A DNA stretch of 64,000 nt from Dactylosporangium aurantiacum (lineage in GTDB: Bacteria; Actinomycetota; Actinomycetes; Mycobacteriales; Micromonosporaceae), in the NCBI RefSeq assembly GCF_000716715.1, contig NZ_JNYJ01000018.1, positions 1 through 64,000 of the forward strand. Reading direction: 5' to 3'. Below are positions 8,371 through 16,410 of the stretch, in pieces. A program made the translations under genes and the position numbers. The stretch's first letter is position 1; each line of letters opens with the position of its first letter. Under the pieces are notes generated by a model, which made no database searches, had not been told where the DNA came from, and worked only from the letters and a program-made list of their open reading frames with translations.

Positions 8371-8958
8371 TCACGCAAGCGACAGTGCAATCGCCAGAGC
8401 GGCGAGTTCGCTGAGAACGGCGGTGCCGATCAACGCCACGGCCAGATCGCCAGTGCTGACCGCTCTTGCCGAGGCTCGCTGTCTGCGCCGGCGTGCCGTC
8501 ATGCGTTCGCCAACCACCATGGCCACGAAGACGCTACCCACGGTAACCAGCATGGCGCACAGGGCGGCAAATGCGCCGACGGCGAACGCGCGCATCTGTC
8601 GATCACCGTCGAGAAGTTGGTCGTACTGCCAGTCGCTGTCAGCCGGATAGAAGATCAACCCGAGGATGACAGCGACCGCAGTGCCACTCTGGATGACTCG
8701 CCGCGCAAGTCGGCCCGTCGGTGGCCGCGTCAGCAACAGCACGCACAGCGTGGGCAATGATCCCCAGGTCGCCCAACCGAACGCCGCCATGGAAGCCGGA
8801 CGACACGAGAGTTCGCAGACGCTGGCGATGACCAATGATCGGAACAGCGGCCGAAGGACTGCGATGCCGATCACTGTGAAGGCGAACAGGAATCCCAGGA
8901 CCGCGAACCAGCGCCAGGTCCATCTCCGACGCTGACGGCTTGATCGCACTCGCGTCAT
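8371..8958 (-). CDS. Polytopic membrane protein of unknown function
   Basis: The 195-residue protein has an Arg-rich N-terminus and about five hydrophobic segments. These include WFAVLGFLFAFTVIGIAVL, a central helix with GSLPTLCVLLL, AVAVILGLIFYP, the long FAVGAFAALCAMLVTVGSVF and the C-terminal AVLSELAALAIALSLA. I selected the ATG at 8958, which follows a -10-like CACAAT by seven bases (probable leaderless start); a longer frame begins at 9003. No enzyme motif is visible and no neighbour overlaps it. Confidence 0.6.
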   Translation of the reverse strand: MTRVRSSRQRRRWTWRWFAVLGFLFAFTVIGIAVLRPLFRSLVIASVCELSCRPASMAAFGWATWGSLPTLCVLLLTRPPTGRLARRVIQSGTAVAVILGLIFYPADSDWQYDQLLDGDRQMRAFAVGAFAALCAMLVTVGSVFVAMVVGERMTARRRRQRASARAVSTGDLAVALIGTAVLSELAALAIALSLA

Positions 8959-9146
8959 GACGGCTATTGTGCGCCCAGCGGTAACGGGACGGTGTCCGCT
9001 CATGGCCGTTGGTGCGCGGCGACCAGCCCGTGCGGGTCACAGCGGGTGACCCGCACGGCGAGGCGAAGGCTTCCTGTTCTACCGAAAAGAGTGTGTTCGA
9101 ATTAGGCCGCCGGACATGCCGAGCCTACGCCTGAAATGCGCCCCAA

Positions 9147-9716
9147 CTAATTCCAGTCTTCCCATCTATAGTACCAGTCCGAATCGATTCGATGATTTAC
9201 TACTTCGCCTGGGATGTCCTCGGGAAGCACGTAACCAGGATTGTAGATGAGCGCATCTCGTCGGAACTGGTCGGCGGTGTTGATCGCCAGTTCGGCTGTG
9301 CGCAGGGCGCCATCGGGTCCGTACTCGATTTTAATCCAATGAACATCGTACGGGAGGCCTTTCAACTTGCTTCGCAGCTCGGCAAAACGCGTTTCCGATG
9401 CATTGTCGAACAGTTTGTAGCTGCCGCACCCGGCCGTCGATGTCGAGCACGCCTTCGCTAGTGTGCAGGTACTGGTGAGTTCAGTTGCCCTCTGCTCCTG
9501 GTTGTCCGAATATGCCCGGCACCAGTCCTGGATCCTCAGGAAGGTGACGTGCTCGTGAGTCAGCGCCTCCAGAACCGGCAGAGACTTTCCGGCATTTTCG
9601 TAGGGAATGGTTGAATCCTGCTGCGGCAGTGATCTGAACGCTATAGCCCCTACGGTAGCAATACCGATGTATACGAACAAAAGGACCCGCATCGCCGCTA
9701 CCCGCCTCACTGGCAT
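9147..9716 (-). CDS. Membrane-anchored extracytoplasmic protein, unknown
   Basis: This 189-residue protein has an N-terminal anchor or signal (MRVLLFVYIGIATVGAIAF) followed by a soluble domain. Four Cys lie in that domain (WCRAY, STCTLAKACSTSTAGCGSY), which suggests disulfides outside the membrane. It ends with an acidic, aromatic tail (DSDWYYRWEDWN). The ATG at 9716 follows TATTAT by about six bases and has no ribosome site, so a leaderless start is likely; ATG 9692 is an alternative. Codon third positions are less GC-rich than in the neighbours, which hints at transfer. I recognise no family. Confidence 0.6.
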   Translation of the reverse strand: MPVRRVAAMRVLLFVYIGIATVGAIAFRSLPQQDSTIPYENAGKSLPVLEALTHEHVTFLRIQDWCRAYSDNQEQRATELTSTCTLAKACSTSTAGCGSYKLFDNASETRFAELRSKLKGLPYDVHWIKIEYGPDGALRTAELAINTADQFRRDALIYNPGYVLPEDIPGEVVNHRIDSDWYYRWEDWN

Positions 9717-10111
9717 GCGACGATAATAGCGACAAGTGGTCAACGTTGCAGCCGACCGGCGCATAACCATCACGGAACTTTCCAACGCCCTGCGCATAGC
9801 CTTTACATCTACCGGCGCCGCTGACCGAACATGGATAAGACCTCCGGGCTTCGCCCTGCCGCGGGCCTGAATCGGGTAGGCTCGCGATGCACTGTTCTGC
9901 CGCCGACCGTGCGCGGCCGCGTAGCGGTGATCGTTACGCTCCGAAGGTCCGTCACGCCGCGTGCTGCGCGTCCGGCGCTCGTCTGTGCGCTGAACTGCTT
10001 GATATACCGAGAAGCGGATGACATGCGGCGGCCTTCGTAGACACGCCGGAAGGACTGGGACAATCCTATGAGATCTTGGTGTGGCCGGCGCCCGTGCGAG
10101 GAGGTTGGGGT
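9717..10111. other. Intergenic region between divergent genes
   Basis: Nearly 400 bases lie between two divergent membrane-protein genes. I see promoter-like sequence at both ends (TATTAT near 9725 and AGGAGG at 10099-10104) but no credible gene. Frames inside are short and Arg-rich. Confidence 0.4.
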
Positions 10112-10861
10112 GTGACCGACGTTGCTGTTGCAGGGTTCGGTCGCACGTATGCGGCGGTCGTCGCAACTGGCGCGGTTGCACTGGGGCTACTCGCGTTCGC
10201 TGCCGATTCTGTCGATGGCGTTGTGGGACAGGTCATGATCGCGCTTACCGGCAGTGGCTTCGCCTGGGGCTTGGCGGCTTTCCTGGCTGGCCGTTCAGCT
10301 GCTGGTGCCCGACGGGCCGCGGCGGGTGCCGCCGGGCTGTTGGTGTTGGCGACGCTGCTCTACTACGTGCTGGTGCTGGTGGTCAGCCGCCGATGGAGCG
10401 GGGCCATCCTGGAGGACGGCACGTCGGCCGACTTGCACGGCCTGCGTTCGATTGCTGTCATGACCGCGGTGTGGCTGGTCGGTTCTCTCGTTGCGGGACC
10501 GATGCTCGGGCTGCTCGGCCATGTCGTACGAGTCGGCGAAGTGCCGTGCGCAGCGCTGGCCGCTGGGGTCGCCTGTGGACTTCTGTCCGGTGAGAGTTGG
10601 CACGCCGTGGTGGCGGCACCACTCTGGCAATCGCTGCCGGTGCCGGACCCGGACCAGGCTGACTTCGTCCGAGGCGTTGTGGTCTCGGAACTGGTCAAGA
10701 TCGTCCTTCCGCTCGCCGTTCTGGCCTGGCTGGCCCCAGCGCACCGTCTCTGGAACGCATGGCCCACGCTCCTTACCGCGGCCGTCTCGAGCGGCGCACT
10801 GAGCGCGCTGCTGTGGTACATGCTCACTGCCGCCGCAAACAGCATTGCTGCCGCCATTTGA
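10112..10861 (+). CDS. Integral membrane protein (DUF6518-like), unknown role
   Basis: The 249-residue protein is almost entirely hydrophobic, with about six to seven helices. Examples are YAAVVATGAVALGLLAFAAD, VMIALTGSGFAWGLAAFLAG, AAGLLVLATLLYYVLVLVV, VWLVGSLVAGPMLGLLGHVV and AVLAWLAP near the C-terminus. The GTG at 10112 has AGGAGG seven bases upstream and is preferred over an earlier in-frame start at 10076. The general pattern resembles small actinobacterial DUF6518-type membrane proteins, but that assignment is from memory of overall shape only. It has no operon partner. Confidence 0.65.
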   Translation: MTDVAVAGFGRTYAAVVATGAVALGLLAFAADSVDGVVGQVMIALTGSGFAWGLAAFLAGRSAAGARRAAAGAAGLLVLATLLYYVLVLVVSRRWSGAILEDGTSADLHGLRSIAVMTAVWLVGSLVAGPMLGLLGHVVRVGEVPCAALAAGVACGLLSGESWHAVVAAPLWQSLPVPDPDQADFVRGVVVSELVKIVLPLAVLAWLAPAHRLWNAWPTLLTAAVSSGALSALLWYMLTAAANSIAAAI

Positions 10862-11131
10862 GGCTGGCGCCGCAGACGACACGGAAGTCGTGAGCGCACT
10901 GATTTGCCGCGATGAGCTCGCTACCGAACGTCATGGAAATCTGGGCCACCCAGTTAGCGGACGTGCCAATAGGCGTGCACGTAACCTTGCTGCTCGAAGG
11001 GTCATATCTTTACGCGCTATGCCGGGGGATGGTGACGATCTAAATGCCACATGCGCTGTCCTGAACGGGACCGTTACGATGGCGCCCCGGTGGGCAGACC
11101 GGTCGACGGTCGCCGGAGGGAGGGTCAACTT

Positions 11132-11695
11132 GTGGGGCTCGATTACAGCTTCGATCTCTACGTCGCACGCGCCGCCCTACATCCCTTGCTCAAGACGGTG
11201 GCGGCTCAGGCGGAGCCGTACGGCGACGAGCACACAATTGTCGTGTTTGACGACGGCGACACGCTGACCATGCCGTTCACGAGCCCTTCCGACGCGACGT
11301 TGTTCACGTCCGGCCAGACGATCATGGCAAGCCCGCCCGGCCTCCAGCTCAACACGAGCATCCGGTTCCCGGCCGACGAGTACCTGTTGGCATACCAGCC
11401 CGCAGAGGCGGTGCACGGATCGCAAGTGTCGATCGGCATCATCTACCTGACCACGTGGGACCGCCCGAACCTGCTGCCGGGCTGCGTCAGCGTGAGCTTC
11501 ACGGCTGCGACGACCTCCATGAGCCGGCTCTTCGTCGTATCACCGTCGGTGCGTGGCTTCTTCATCGACCTGGCCCGGCACGTCGGCGCCTACCTGTGCA
11601 TCCTCGACGTCGAGGACGACGGGTTCATCACCCTGTACGCACCTCAGCCGAACCCGATTCTGGAGCAAGTGGGGCGGCTTCGTCCGACCGCCTGA
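11132..11695 (+). CDS. Soluble protein of unknown function
   Basis: This 187-residue protein starts at a GTG preceded by GGAGGGAGGG seven bases upstream. It reads MGLDYSFDLYVARAALHPLL, then an alternation of short beta strands and loops (HTIVVFDDGDTLTMPF, SIRFPADEYLLAYQP) and a C-terminal part with GFFIDLARHVGAYLCILDVE. Composition and codon use are those of a real gene. It lacks membrane segments and known motifs. Its place among SMI1-like and orphan genes suggests a cytoplasmic immunity or orphan protein, but this is weak inference. Confidence 0.6.
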   Translation: MGLDYSFDLYVARAALHPLLKTVAAQAEPYGDEHTIVVFDDGDTLTMPFTSPSDATLFTSGQTIMASPPGLQLNTSIRFPADEYLLAYQPAEAVHGSQVSIGIIYLTTWDRPNLLPGCVSVSFTAATTSMSRLFVVSPSVRGFFIDLARHVGAYLCILDVEDDGFITLYAPQPNPILEQVGRLRPTA

Positions 11696-11984
11696 GTATC
11701 CGCTTCTGCCGCTGCGAGCGCGCAACGCCTGCTGGCGGCCGTAAGTCGACGGTGGCGGCCCGAGAACGTTGGTAGGGTCTGCCGAGCGGCTGTCGTTATG
11801 GAAGGTGCTCCCACTGCGCTGGTGAGTCGGGGCACACGCGAGCGCCGTTGAGTCGGTGCCGTGTCGGCGATGGTCGGAATCGTGTCTGCACTGCGCCGTA
11901 CCGGTGGTCCGACGCAGCCGTCCGTCTGTGCGTTTTGTCTTCGTGACGATCGACAGTTGGCGACGGCGGCACCAGACTCGCGCC

Positions 11985-12341
11985 ATGACCGCATATGAGC
12001 ACGTAATTGTGGTCGTTGATCCAACGACCTCGGAGAGTCGGTGGCCAGATGGCCAGTGGAAGCGGCAGACGCCCCCGGGCGGCAGCGCTGAGGTTCGGCA
12101 GATCTCCCCGGCCCGGATCATCACCGCAGAGGGGGAACGTTGGCTGCCGAGCATGACCGGTCCTCCCGGCGAATGGCGCAAGCCCTTGGCGGCAAACACC
12201 GACCCATTTCAGGCGATACACCTGACCCGTCTGCTGGACGAGTTCACCCGGTTGGGATGGCGGCTGGTGAGCCAGGCTGGTGGATGGCATGCATGGCTGC
12301 TGCAGCGCCCATTGACTGACAACGAACAGCCGTCCCCGTGA
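11985..12341 (+). CDS. Small hypothetical protein
   Basis: A 118-residue frame starts at ATG 11985 (MTAYEHVIVVVDPTTSESRW). It contains amphipathic segments such as TDPFQAIHLTRLLDEFTRLG followed by WRLVSQAGGWHAWLLQRP. The last part resembles the short strand-helix-strand units of small actinobacterial orphan proteins. No Shine-Dalgarno is visible, so translation may be leaderless. Function is unknown. Confidence 0.5.
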   Translation: MTAYEHVIVVVDPTTSESRWPDGQWKRQTPPGGSAEVRQISPARIITAEGERWLPSMTGPPGEWRKPLAANTDPFQAIHLTRLLDEFTRLGWRLVSQAGGWHAWLLQRPLTDNEQPSP

Positions 12342-12503
12342 GTCGCCCAGACCCTCAACTGATCCGCCGAAGGTCACCGGCGCCTGTCCTTTGCACTTAT
12401 AGGTGCGCGCTCATGCAGCTGGTCGCGCGGGGACGACCGTCACGCTTCGTAGGCCATGTCTGGCCGATGAGCGCCTATACACGCCACGCGTAGGTTGCGC
12501 GGC

Positions 12504-12716
12504 GTGGGCATCTGGACGCATTACTTCGCGGCGACTCGGCAGGAGGTGGCAGCGATGGATCTCGACGGCGGCCCGGGCGGCGGTGGCTGGCCTCACGTGG
12601 ATTGCAAGGGCTGAATGCTGGAGGTGTGAGAGGTCCAGCGGCTGCTCGACCTCGCGGATCTGGCGCGGTCGGCCTCCGTCGAAGGGCGGCAGCTCTACGT
12701 CTGGTCGTCCCTGTAG
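12504..12716 (+). pseudogene. Decayed small gene with two in-frame stops
   Basis: From a GTG at 12504 the frame reads MGIWTHYFAATRQEVAAMDL and continues to WPHVDCKG before a TGA at 12612. The same frame resumes, meets TGA again at 12627, then runs EVQRLLDLADLARSASVEGR to QLYVWSSL and a TAG at 12714. The two parts read like one small protein interrupted by stops. A TAGGTT lies seven bases before the GTG, so it may once have been a leaderless gene. I do not recognise the family. Confidence 0.4.
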
Positions 12717-12907
12717 TCCTCGACGTGCAGCGCCCACAACCGGTCACGTAGCTGTGGTGCCAGACCGTGGCCCAATTCCCGCCTGCAGACCAGCACGAAG
12801 CCGTGTGGATCGCGGTGCGTGTGGTTTCGCAGAACGTTGAGCGCCACCAGTGCCTTGTCCGGCCAGTTCCGGACCGATGCCGCCGCGACCGCGGAACCGC
12901 TCGTCAA
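12695..12907 (-). CDS. Possible small protein or C-terminal fragment
   Basis: A minus-strand frame encodes about 70 residues. It contains NWPDKALVALNVLRNHTHRD and RRELGHGLAPQLRDRLWALH and ends in DYRDDQT. The sequence looks like real protein, but there is no good start: TTG 12907 has no ribosome site, and the open frame upstream is low-complexity. It may be a 5'-truncated gene. It overlaps the decayed plus-strand gene by 22 bases. Confidence 0.3.
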   Translation of the reverse strand: MTSGSAVAAASVRNWPDKALVALNVLRNHTHRDPHGFVLVCRRELGHGLAPQLRDRLWALHVEDYRDDQT

Positions 12908-12976
12908 ACCTGGCGAATTCTCCGTCGGCTCCTGCCCTGATAGTGAGGCTCCTGCCCCTGAAAATGAGAAGGTGGG

Positions 12977-13458
12977 ATGAAACTCTGGTACCGGTCCCCG
13001 GCCCTTTGCCCCTTCATCGGCATCTGCTTCCTGGTGTTGGGTGTGATGGGCACGCTCGTCCTGATGGCGTCGTTCGTCCTGGCATGGCAGACGCCGTATG
13101 ACGGTGGCCGGACCGGGACTTTCACGCTCACCGAGTTCAAGGGGTGTGACCGGTTCAAGCCACCAGAGCAGCGGTGCCGTTGGTACGGCGATTTCGTCAG
13201 CGATGACGGTGCCGTCGTCCACAGCCGCCAGGAGTTGGTCGGGGGCTACCGAAGGGCGCGCAGGCCGGGGAGACGCTGCGCACCCGGGACATCGGACTTT
13301 CCCGGCTGATCTATCCGCTCGACCACGAGCCCGAGGGCTTCAGACAGGCGATCAATTTCGGCATCGTTGTTGCGGCGATGTTCGTTCTGGGCCTGGCCCT
13401 GAGCCGGCCATGGCGGTTCAGAGCATGGCTTCGATCGAGGTCCAGTCGATCTGCATGA
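12977..13458 (+). pseudogene. Two-TM protein gene split by a frameshift
   Basis: The ATG at 12977 has AAGGTGGG just upstream and encodes MKLWYRSPALCPFIGICFLV with a first transmembrane helix. A soluble part follows (TFTLTEFKGCDRFKPPEQRC, then DDGAVVHSRQELVGG). After the G-run at 13241-13245 the sensible continuation is in another frame: LPKGAQAGETLRTRDIGLSR, a second helix (INFGIVVAAMFVLGLALS) and an Arg-rich tail to a TGA at 13456. Adding one G in that run restores a single frame of about 160 residues. It may be a real frameshift or a sequencing error. The fold (N-TM, extracytoplasmic domain, C-TM) matches DUF3592-like proteins in general layout only. Confidence 0.65.
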
Positions 13459-13730
13459 TCGTGACGAACTGGGTGACCGCCGCCGACCGCCACCACGCCC
13501 ACCGACTACTGGACCTGCTCGGCATCACTCAACGACTCTGCCGGGCCCCTGCCGACCCCACGCCTTGGCAAACACTGATCAGATGCACGCTCATGGCACC
13601 GCCGTTGGTGTGCGGCGGCTGGCCCGTGCACGTCACAACGGGTGAGCAGCACGGCGAGGCCGTGCCTTCTTGTCCTGCCGATGACCGAGGATCTCTGGTG
13701 GTGCTGCGCCGTGCGGATACGCTGCGAGGC

Positions 13731-14297
13731 GTGTCGTCACGGGAGGATCTCGCCTTCGAGGCGGTGGTCCGACGGATCGCCGCCGGCCCGTATTTCGACG
13801 GTCTGGCAGCTGGCCCGCCGGCGCCGCTGCGACCGGCGCCGCCCGCCGCAGTCTCGGAGGCGGAGGAACTGATCGGACAGCCGCTGCCGTCGCTGCTACG
13901 CCGGCTCTACCTGGAGGTCGGCAACGGCGGTTTCGGCCCTGGTTACGGTCTCCTCAGCCTCCGCGACCTGCACCGTTCAGGCAGTACCGACGCGCGGGAG
14001 GGACGCAAGGGCAGGTTCCTCATCCTGTGCTACTGGGGCTGCGGCATCAGCAGCGAACTGGACCTCGCCGACGGCCAGGTATGGGGCCGCGACCCGAATC
14101 CGGACCCGGGCGGCATGCCATGCGCGTTCCCGCAGCACATGACAGTCGTTGATTGGTTCTTGAAGTGGGCGGAGGGCACCCTGCACCAGCCGTGGCTGGT
14201 CCAGGACCCGACGACCGGTGTGTGGCGCGGCGCGACCGACGCCGAGTACGCGGCGGTGCTCGAGGACATGTTCGGCCCCGGCAGTCCCGCGGACTGA
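13731..14297 (+). CDS. SMI1/KNR4-like (SUKH) protein
   Basis: This 188-residue protein resembles the SUKH group, known mostly as immunity proteins of polymorphic toxins. It has AVSEAEELIGQPLPSLLRRL, then YLEVGNGGFGPGYGLLSL, the hallmark region, and later FLILCYWGCGISSELDLADG and MTVVDWFLKWAEGT. The start is uncertain: GTG 13731 gives the best protein, GTG 13701 is in frame. No toxin gene is adjacent. A second SUKH-like gene lies at 30054, so the locus may be an orphan immunity collection (inference). Confidence 0.75.
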   Translation: MSSREDLAFEAVVRRIAAGPYFDGLAAGPPAPLRPAPPAAVSEAEELIGQPLPSLLRRLYLEVGNGGFGPGYGLLSLRDLHRSGSTDAREGRKGRFLILCYWGCGISSELDLADGQVWGRDPNPDPGGMPCAFPQHMTVVDWFLKWAEGTLHQPWLVQDPTTGVWRGATDAEYAAVLEDMFGPGSPAD

Positions 14298-14541
14298 TTG
14301 CCGACCGTGGAAATCCACGGCGCGCCGACGTGCGAACGCCACAGCTCAACGACACGCACATCTGCCGCAGGTCTCGCGCGGCGCTGGCACCTTCGCCGTC
14401 ACAGCGAGTGACGCGTCCCGGCGATGCCGACGCTTCGGGTGTTGCCGAGAAGAGCGCGTCACTGCGAGACGCGGCTGTCCGACCTTCCGGCCATGCGGGC
14501 GTCGTGACGGCCAGGGCACCGGACGGCGGCGGGTCTGCCGG

Positions 14542-15396
14542 TCAGCGCAGTGCGTCGGTGATCGCCTCGGCGGGGGTTGTGGTCGGGCGTCCGATCAGAC
14601 GCCGCAGGTCGCCGGAGTCGGTGAACATCTCGTCACGGCTCATGGCCAGGTCGGCGCTGACGAGAACGTTCGCCAGTTCCGGGGGTACGCCGGCGTCGAG
14701 CAGCGCCCGGGTGAACGTGTCGGCCGGGAGGTCGGTGTACCGGATGCGCTGGCCGGTGACGACCGAGATGGCCGTGGCCAGCTCGGCCAGTGTGAAGGCG
14801 TGGTCCCCGCCCAGTTCGTACACCTCGCCGGTGTGGCCGTCGGTGGACAGCACGACCGCGGCGGCGTCGGCGTAGTCGGCGCGCGTCGCGGCGCTGATCC
14901 TTCCCCGGCCGGCGGCCCCGATCAGGGCTCCGCCCTGCATCACCCGGGGAAGCTGGGAAGTGTAGTTCTCCAGGTACCAGCCGTTGCGCAGCAATACGCT
15001 GGGCAGGCGGTCGCGTAGGTACTCCTCCGTGGCACTGTGGGTCGGGGCGAGGCTTGCCGTGGACGTGTCCGCGTGAAGCATGCTCGTGTACGCGACCAGG
15101 GAGATGCTCGCCGCGACGGCGGCGTCGATGGCGCGCCGGTGGTTGGCGACACGCTCGCTCGGAGTCGTGGTGGAGACCAGCAGAAGTTTCTCCGCGCCCT
15201 CGAAGGCCGCCGCGAGGCTGGCCGGCTCGGCGAAGTCGGCCCGGCGGACCGTGACACCGCGGTCGGCGAGGTCCTTGATCTTCGTGACGTCACGGCTGGT
15301 CGCGACGATCCGCGAAGCTGGGACACCGCGGTTCAGAAGCGCTTCGACGGTGTGCCGGCCCAGCTGTCCAGAGGCGGCGGTAACAACGATCGACAT
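14542..15396 (-). CDS. NmrA-type NAD(P)H-binding reductase (quinone oxidoreductase 2-like)
   Basis: The 284-residue protein has the atypical-SDR nucleotide motif VVTAASGQLGRHTVEALLNR at residues 4-23. Further segments are VRRADFAEPASLAAAF, KLLLVSTTTPSERVANHRRA and LRNGWYLENYT, all typical of NmrA/QOR2-like proteins. These bind NADPH and reduce quinones or sense redox state. The ATG at 15396 has AAGGGG eight bases upstream. It is divergent from the HxlR gene, with the palindrome 15494-15517 between them, so HxlR very probably represses it. Such HxlR-QOR2 pairs are a common arrangement. Confidence 0.85.
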   Translation of the reverse strand: MSIVVTAASGQLGRHTVEALLNRGVPASRIVATSRDVTKIKDLADRGVTVRRADFAEPASLAAAFEGAEKLLLVSTTTPSERVANHRRAIDAAVAASISLVAYTSMLHADTSTASLAPTHSATEEYLRDRLPSVLLRNGWYLENYTSQLPRVMQGGALIGAAGRGRISAATRADYADAAAVVLSTDGHTGEVYELGGDHAFTLAELATAISVVTGQRIRYTDLPADTFTRALLDAGVPPELANVLVSADLAMSRDEMFTDSGDLRRLIGRPTTTPAEAITDALR

Positions 15397-15493
15397 GGTG
15401 ATGGCCCCTTCCGCCGCGGAGCATCCGCAGCGCTGCCACCACGATGACCTGCTCGCTCTCCTTTGGTAAGGACGCACTTGCGGGTAAGGTGAT

Positions 15494-15517
15494 CACCTCG
15501 ACGTAAGGATCGAGGTG
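15494..15517. promoter_or_regulatory. HxlR operator candidate
   Basis: CACCTCGA (15494-15501) and TCGAGGTG (15510-15517) form a perfect 8-bp inverted repeat with an 8-base spacer. It lies between divergent genes and touches the first possible start codon of the HxlR gene. Position and symmetry fit a dimeric winged-helix repressor. Confidence 0.6.
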
Positions 15518-15925
15518 GGGTCGGTGACGACGTACCGGGACGTGAACGAGCACACATCCTCGTGGGACCCCTACGTGCGTGGCTGTCCGTCGCGTGACGT
15601 GCTCGACCAGATCGGCAGCAAGTGGGCGGTGCTCGTGCTGGGGGAGCTCGGCCGGCATGGGGCGTGCCGTTTCACGCAGCTGCGGCAGCGGCTTTCAGGG
15701 ATCAGCGAGAAGATGCTCGCCCAGACGCTGCGTACGCTGGAGCGCGACGGCCTGCTGCTCCGGACGGTGTACCCGGAGACGCCGATCCGCGTGGAGTACG
15801 AGCTGACACCGCTCGGCGAGACCCTGCGAGGCCCCCTGAAGGCGCTCACGGACTGGTCGGTGCAGCACATCAGGGAAGTTCTCGAAGCTCGTGAGGAGTA
15901 CGACGAGCGCGCCGGGAAGCGATAG
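15515..15925 (+). CDS. HxlR-family transcriptional regulator
   Basis: This 136-residue winged-helix protein has CPSRDVLDQIGSKWAVLVLG, then CRFTQLRQRLSGISEKMLAQ, TLRTLERDGLLLRTVYPETP and the wing IRVEYELTPLGETL, all diagnostic of HxlR. One Cys near residue 22 could serve redox or electrophile sensing, as in related quinone sensors. Possible GTG starts are 15515 and 15524; the operator overlaps the first, so 15524 may be the true start. It is divergent from the NmrA-type reductase it probably controls. Confidence 0.88.
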   Translation: MGSVTTYRDVNEHTSSWDPYVRGCPSRDVLDQIGSKWAVLVLGELGRHGACRFTQLRQRLSGISEKMLAQTLRTLERDGLLLRTVYPETPIRVEYELTPLGETLRGPLKALTDWSVQHIREVLEAREEYDERAGKR

Positions 15926-16410
15926 AGGGTCCGCTTCTCGCTGAGTGACTTTCGCGGGATCTGCAACGACACCGGCGAAGACGCCGAGATCGGTCGGTGC
16001 CGGAACGGGGCGCGGAGCCCTCTGTAGGTCATGCTTCCCCGATCGGCGCCGCGGGCAGGGGCCGGAGGATTTGCCAATCAGGAGCCGCGGTCTGTTCAGC
16101 AGCGCCCCGGTGCCGTTCGTCGGCGCGGCGCGATGCGCTGCCCTGCAGCGCCGCCGGCCATGGCGACCCAGCCCCTGCCAGAGCCCGTCGAACCAGTTGC
16201 TGCTGCTGCGGCCGAGGTCCGGCCCCGGGCGCCGCACGCCGGTCGGCTGGTCAGGCGGCGCCCAGGTGACCGGTACCGTGGCCCTGGGGTCCCAGCAGAT
16301 CCCCTGTTGGTTCGCAGCCGGGCTCAAGGTTGCCGGTCGCACCATGTTGGATGCGTTTGGTATCGCTGGCAACGCCCGGGATCGGCCGCCGGGTCCCGCC
16401 GTGGCCGGGT
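15926..16410. other. Region without a recognised gene
   Basis: About 485 bases precede the histidine kinase. A partner response-regulator gene would be expected here but none is visible. Frames on both strands are Arg/Pro-rich shadows without motifs. The promoter of the kinase gene should lie in the last part. Confidence 0.4.

Noticed and set aside
10845..11267. 140-codon plus frame between 10112 and 11132 genes
   Set aside because: It overlaps the strongly supported gene starting at 11132 and has no convincing start or motif.
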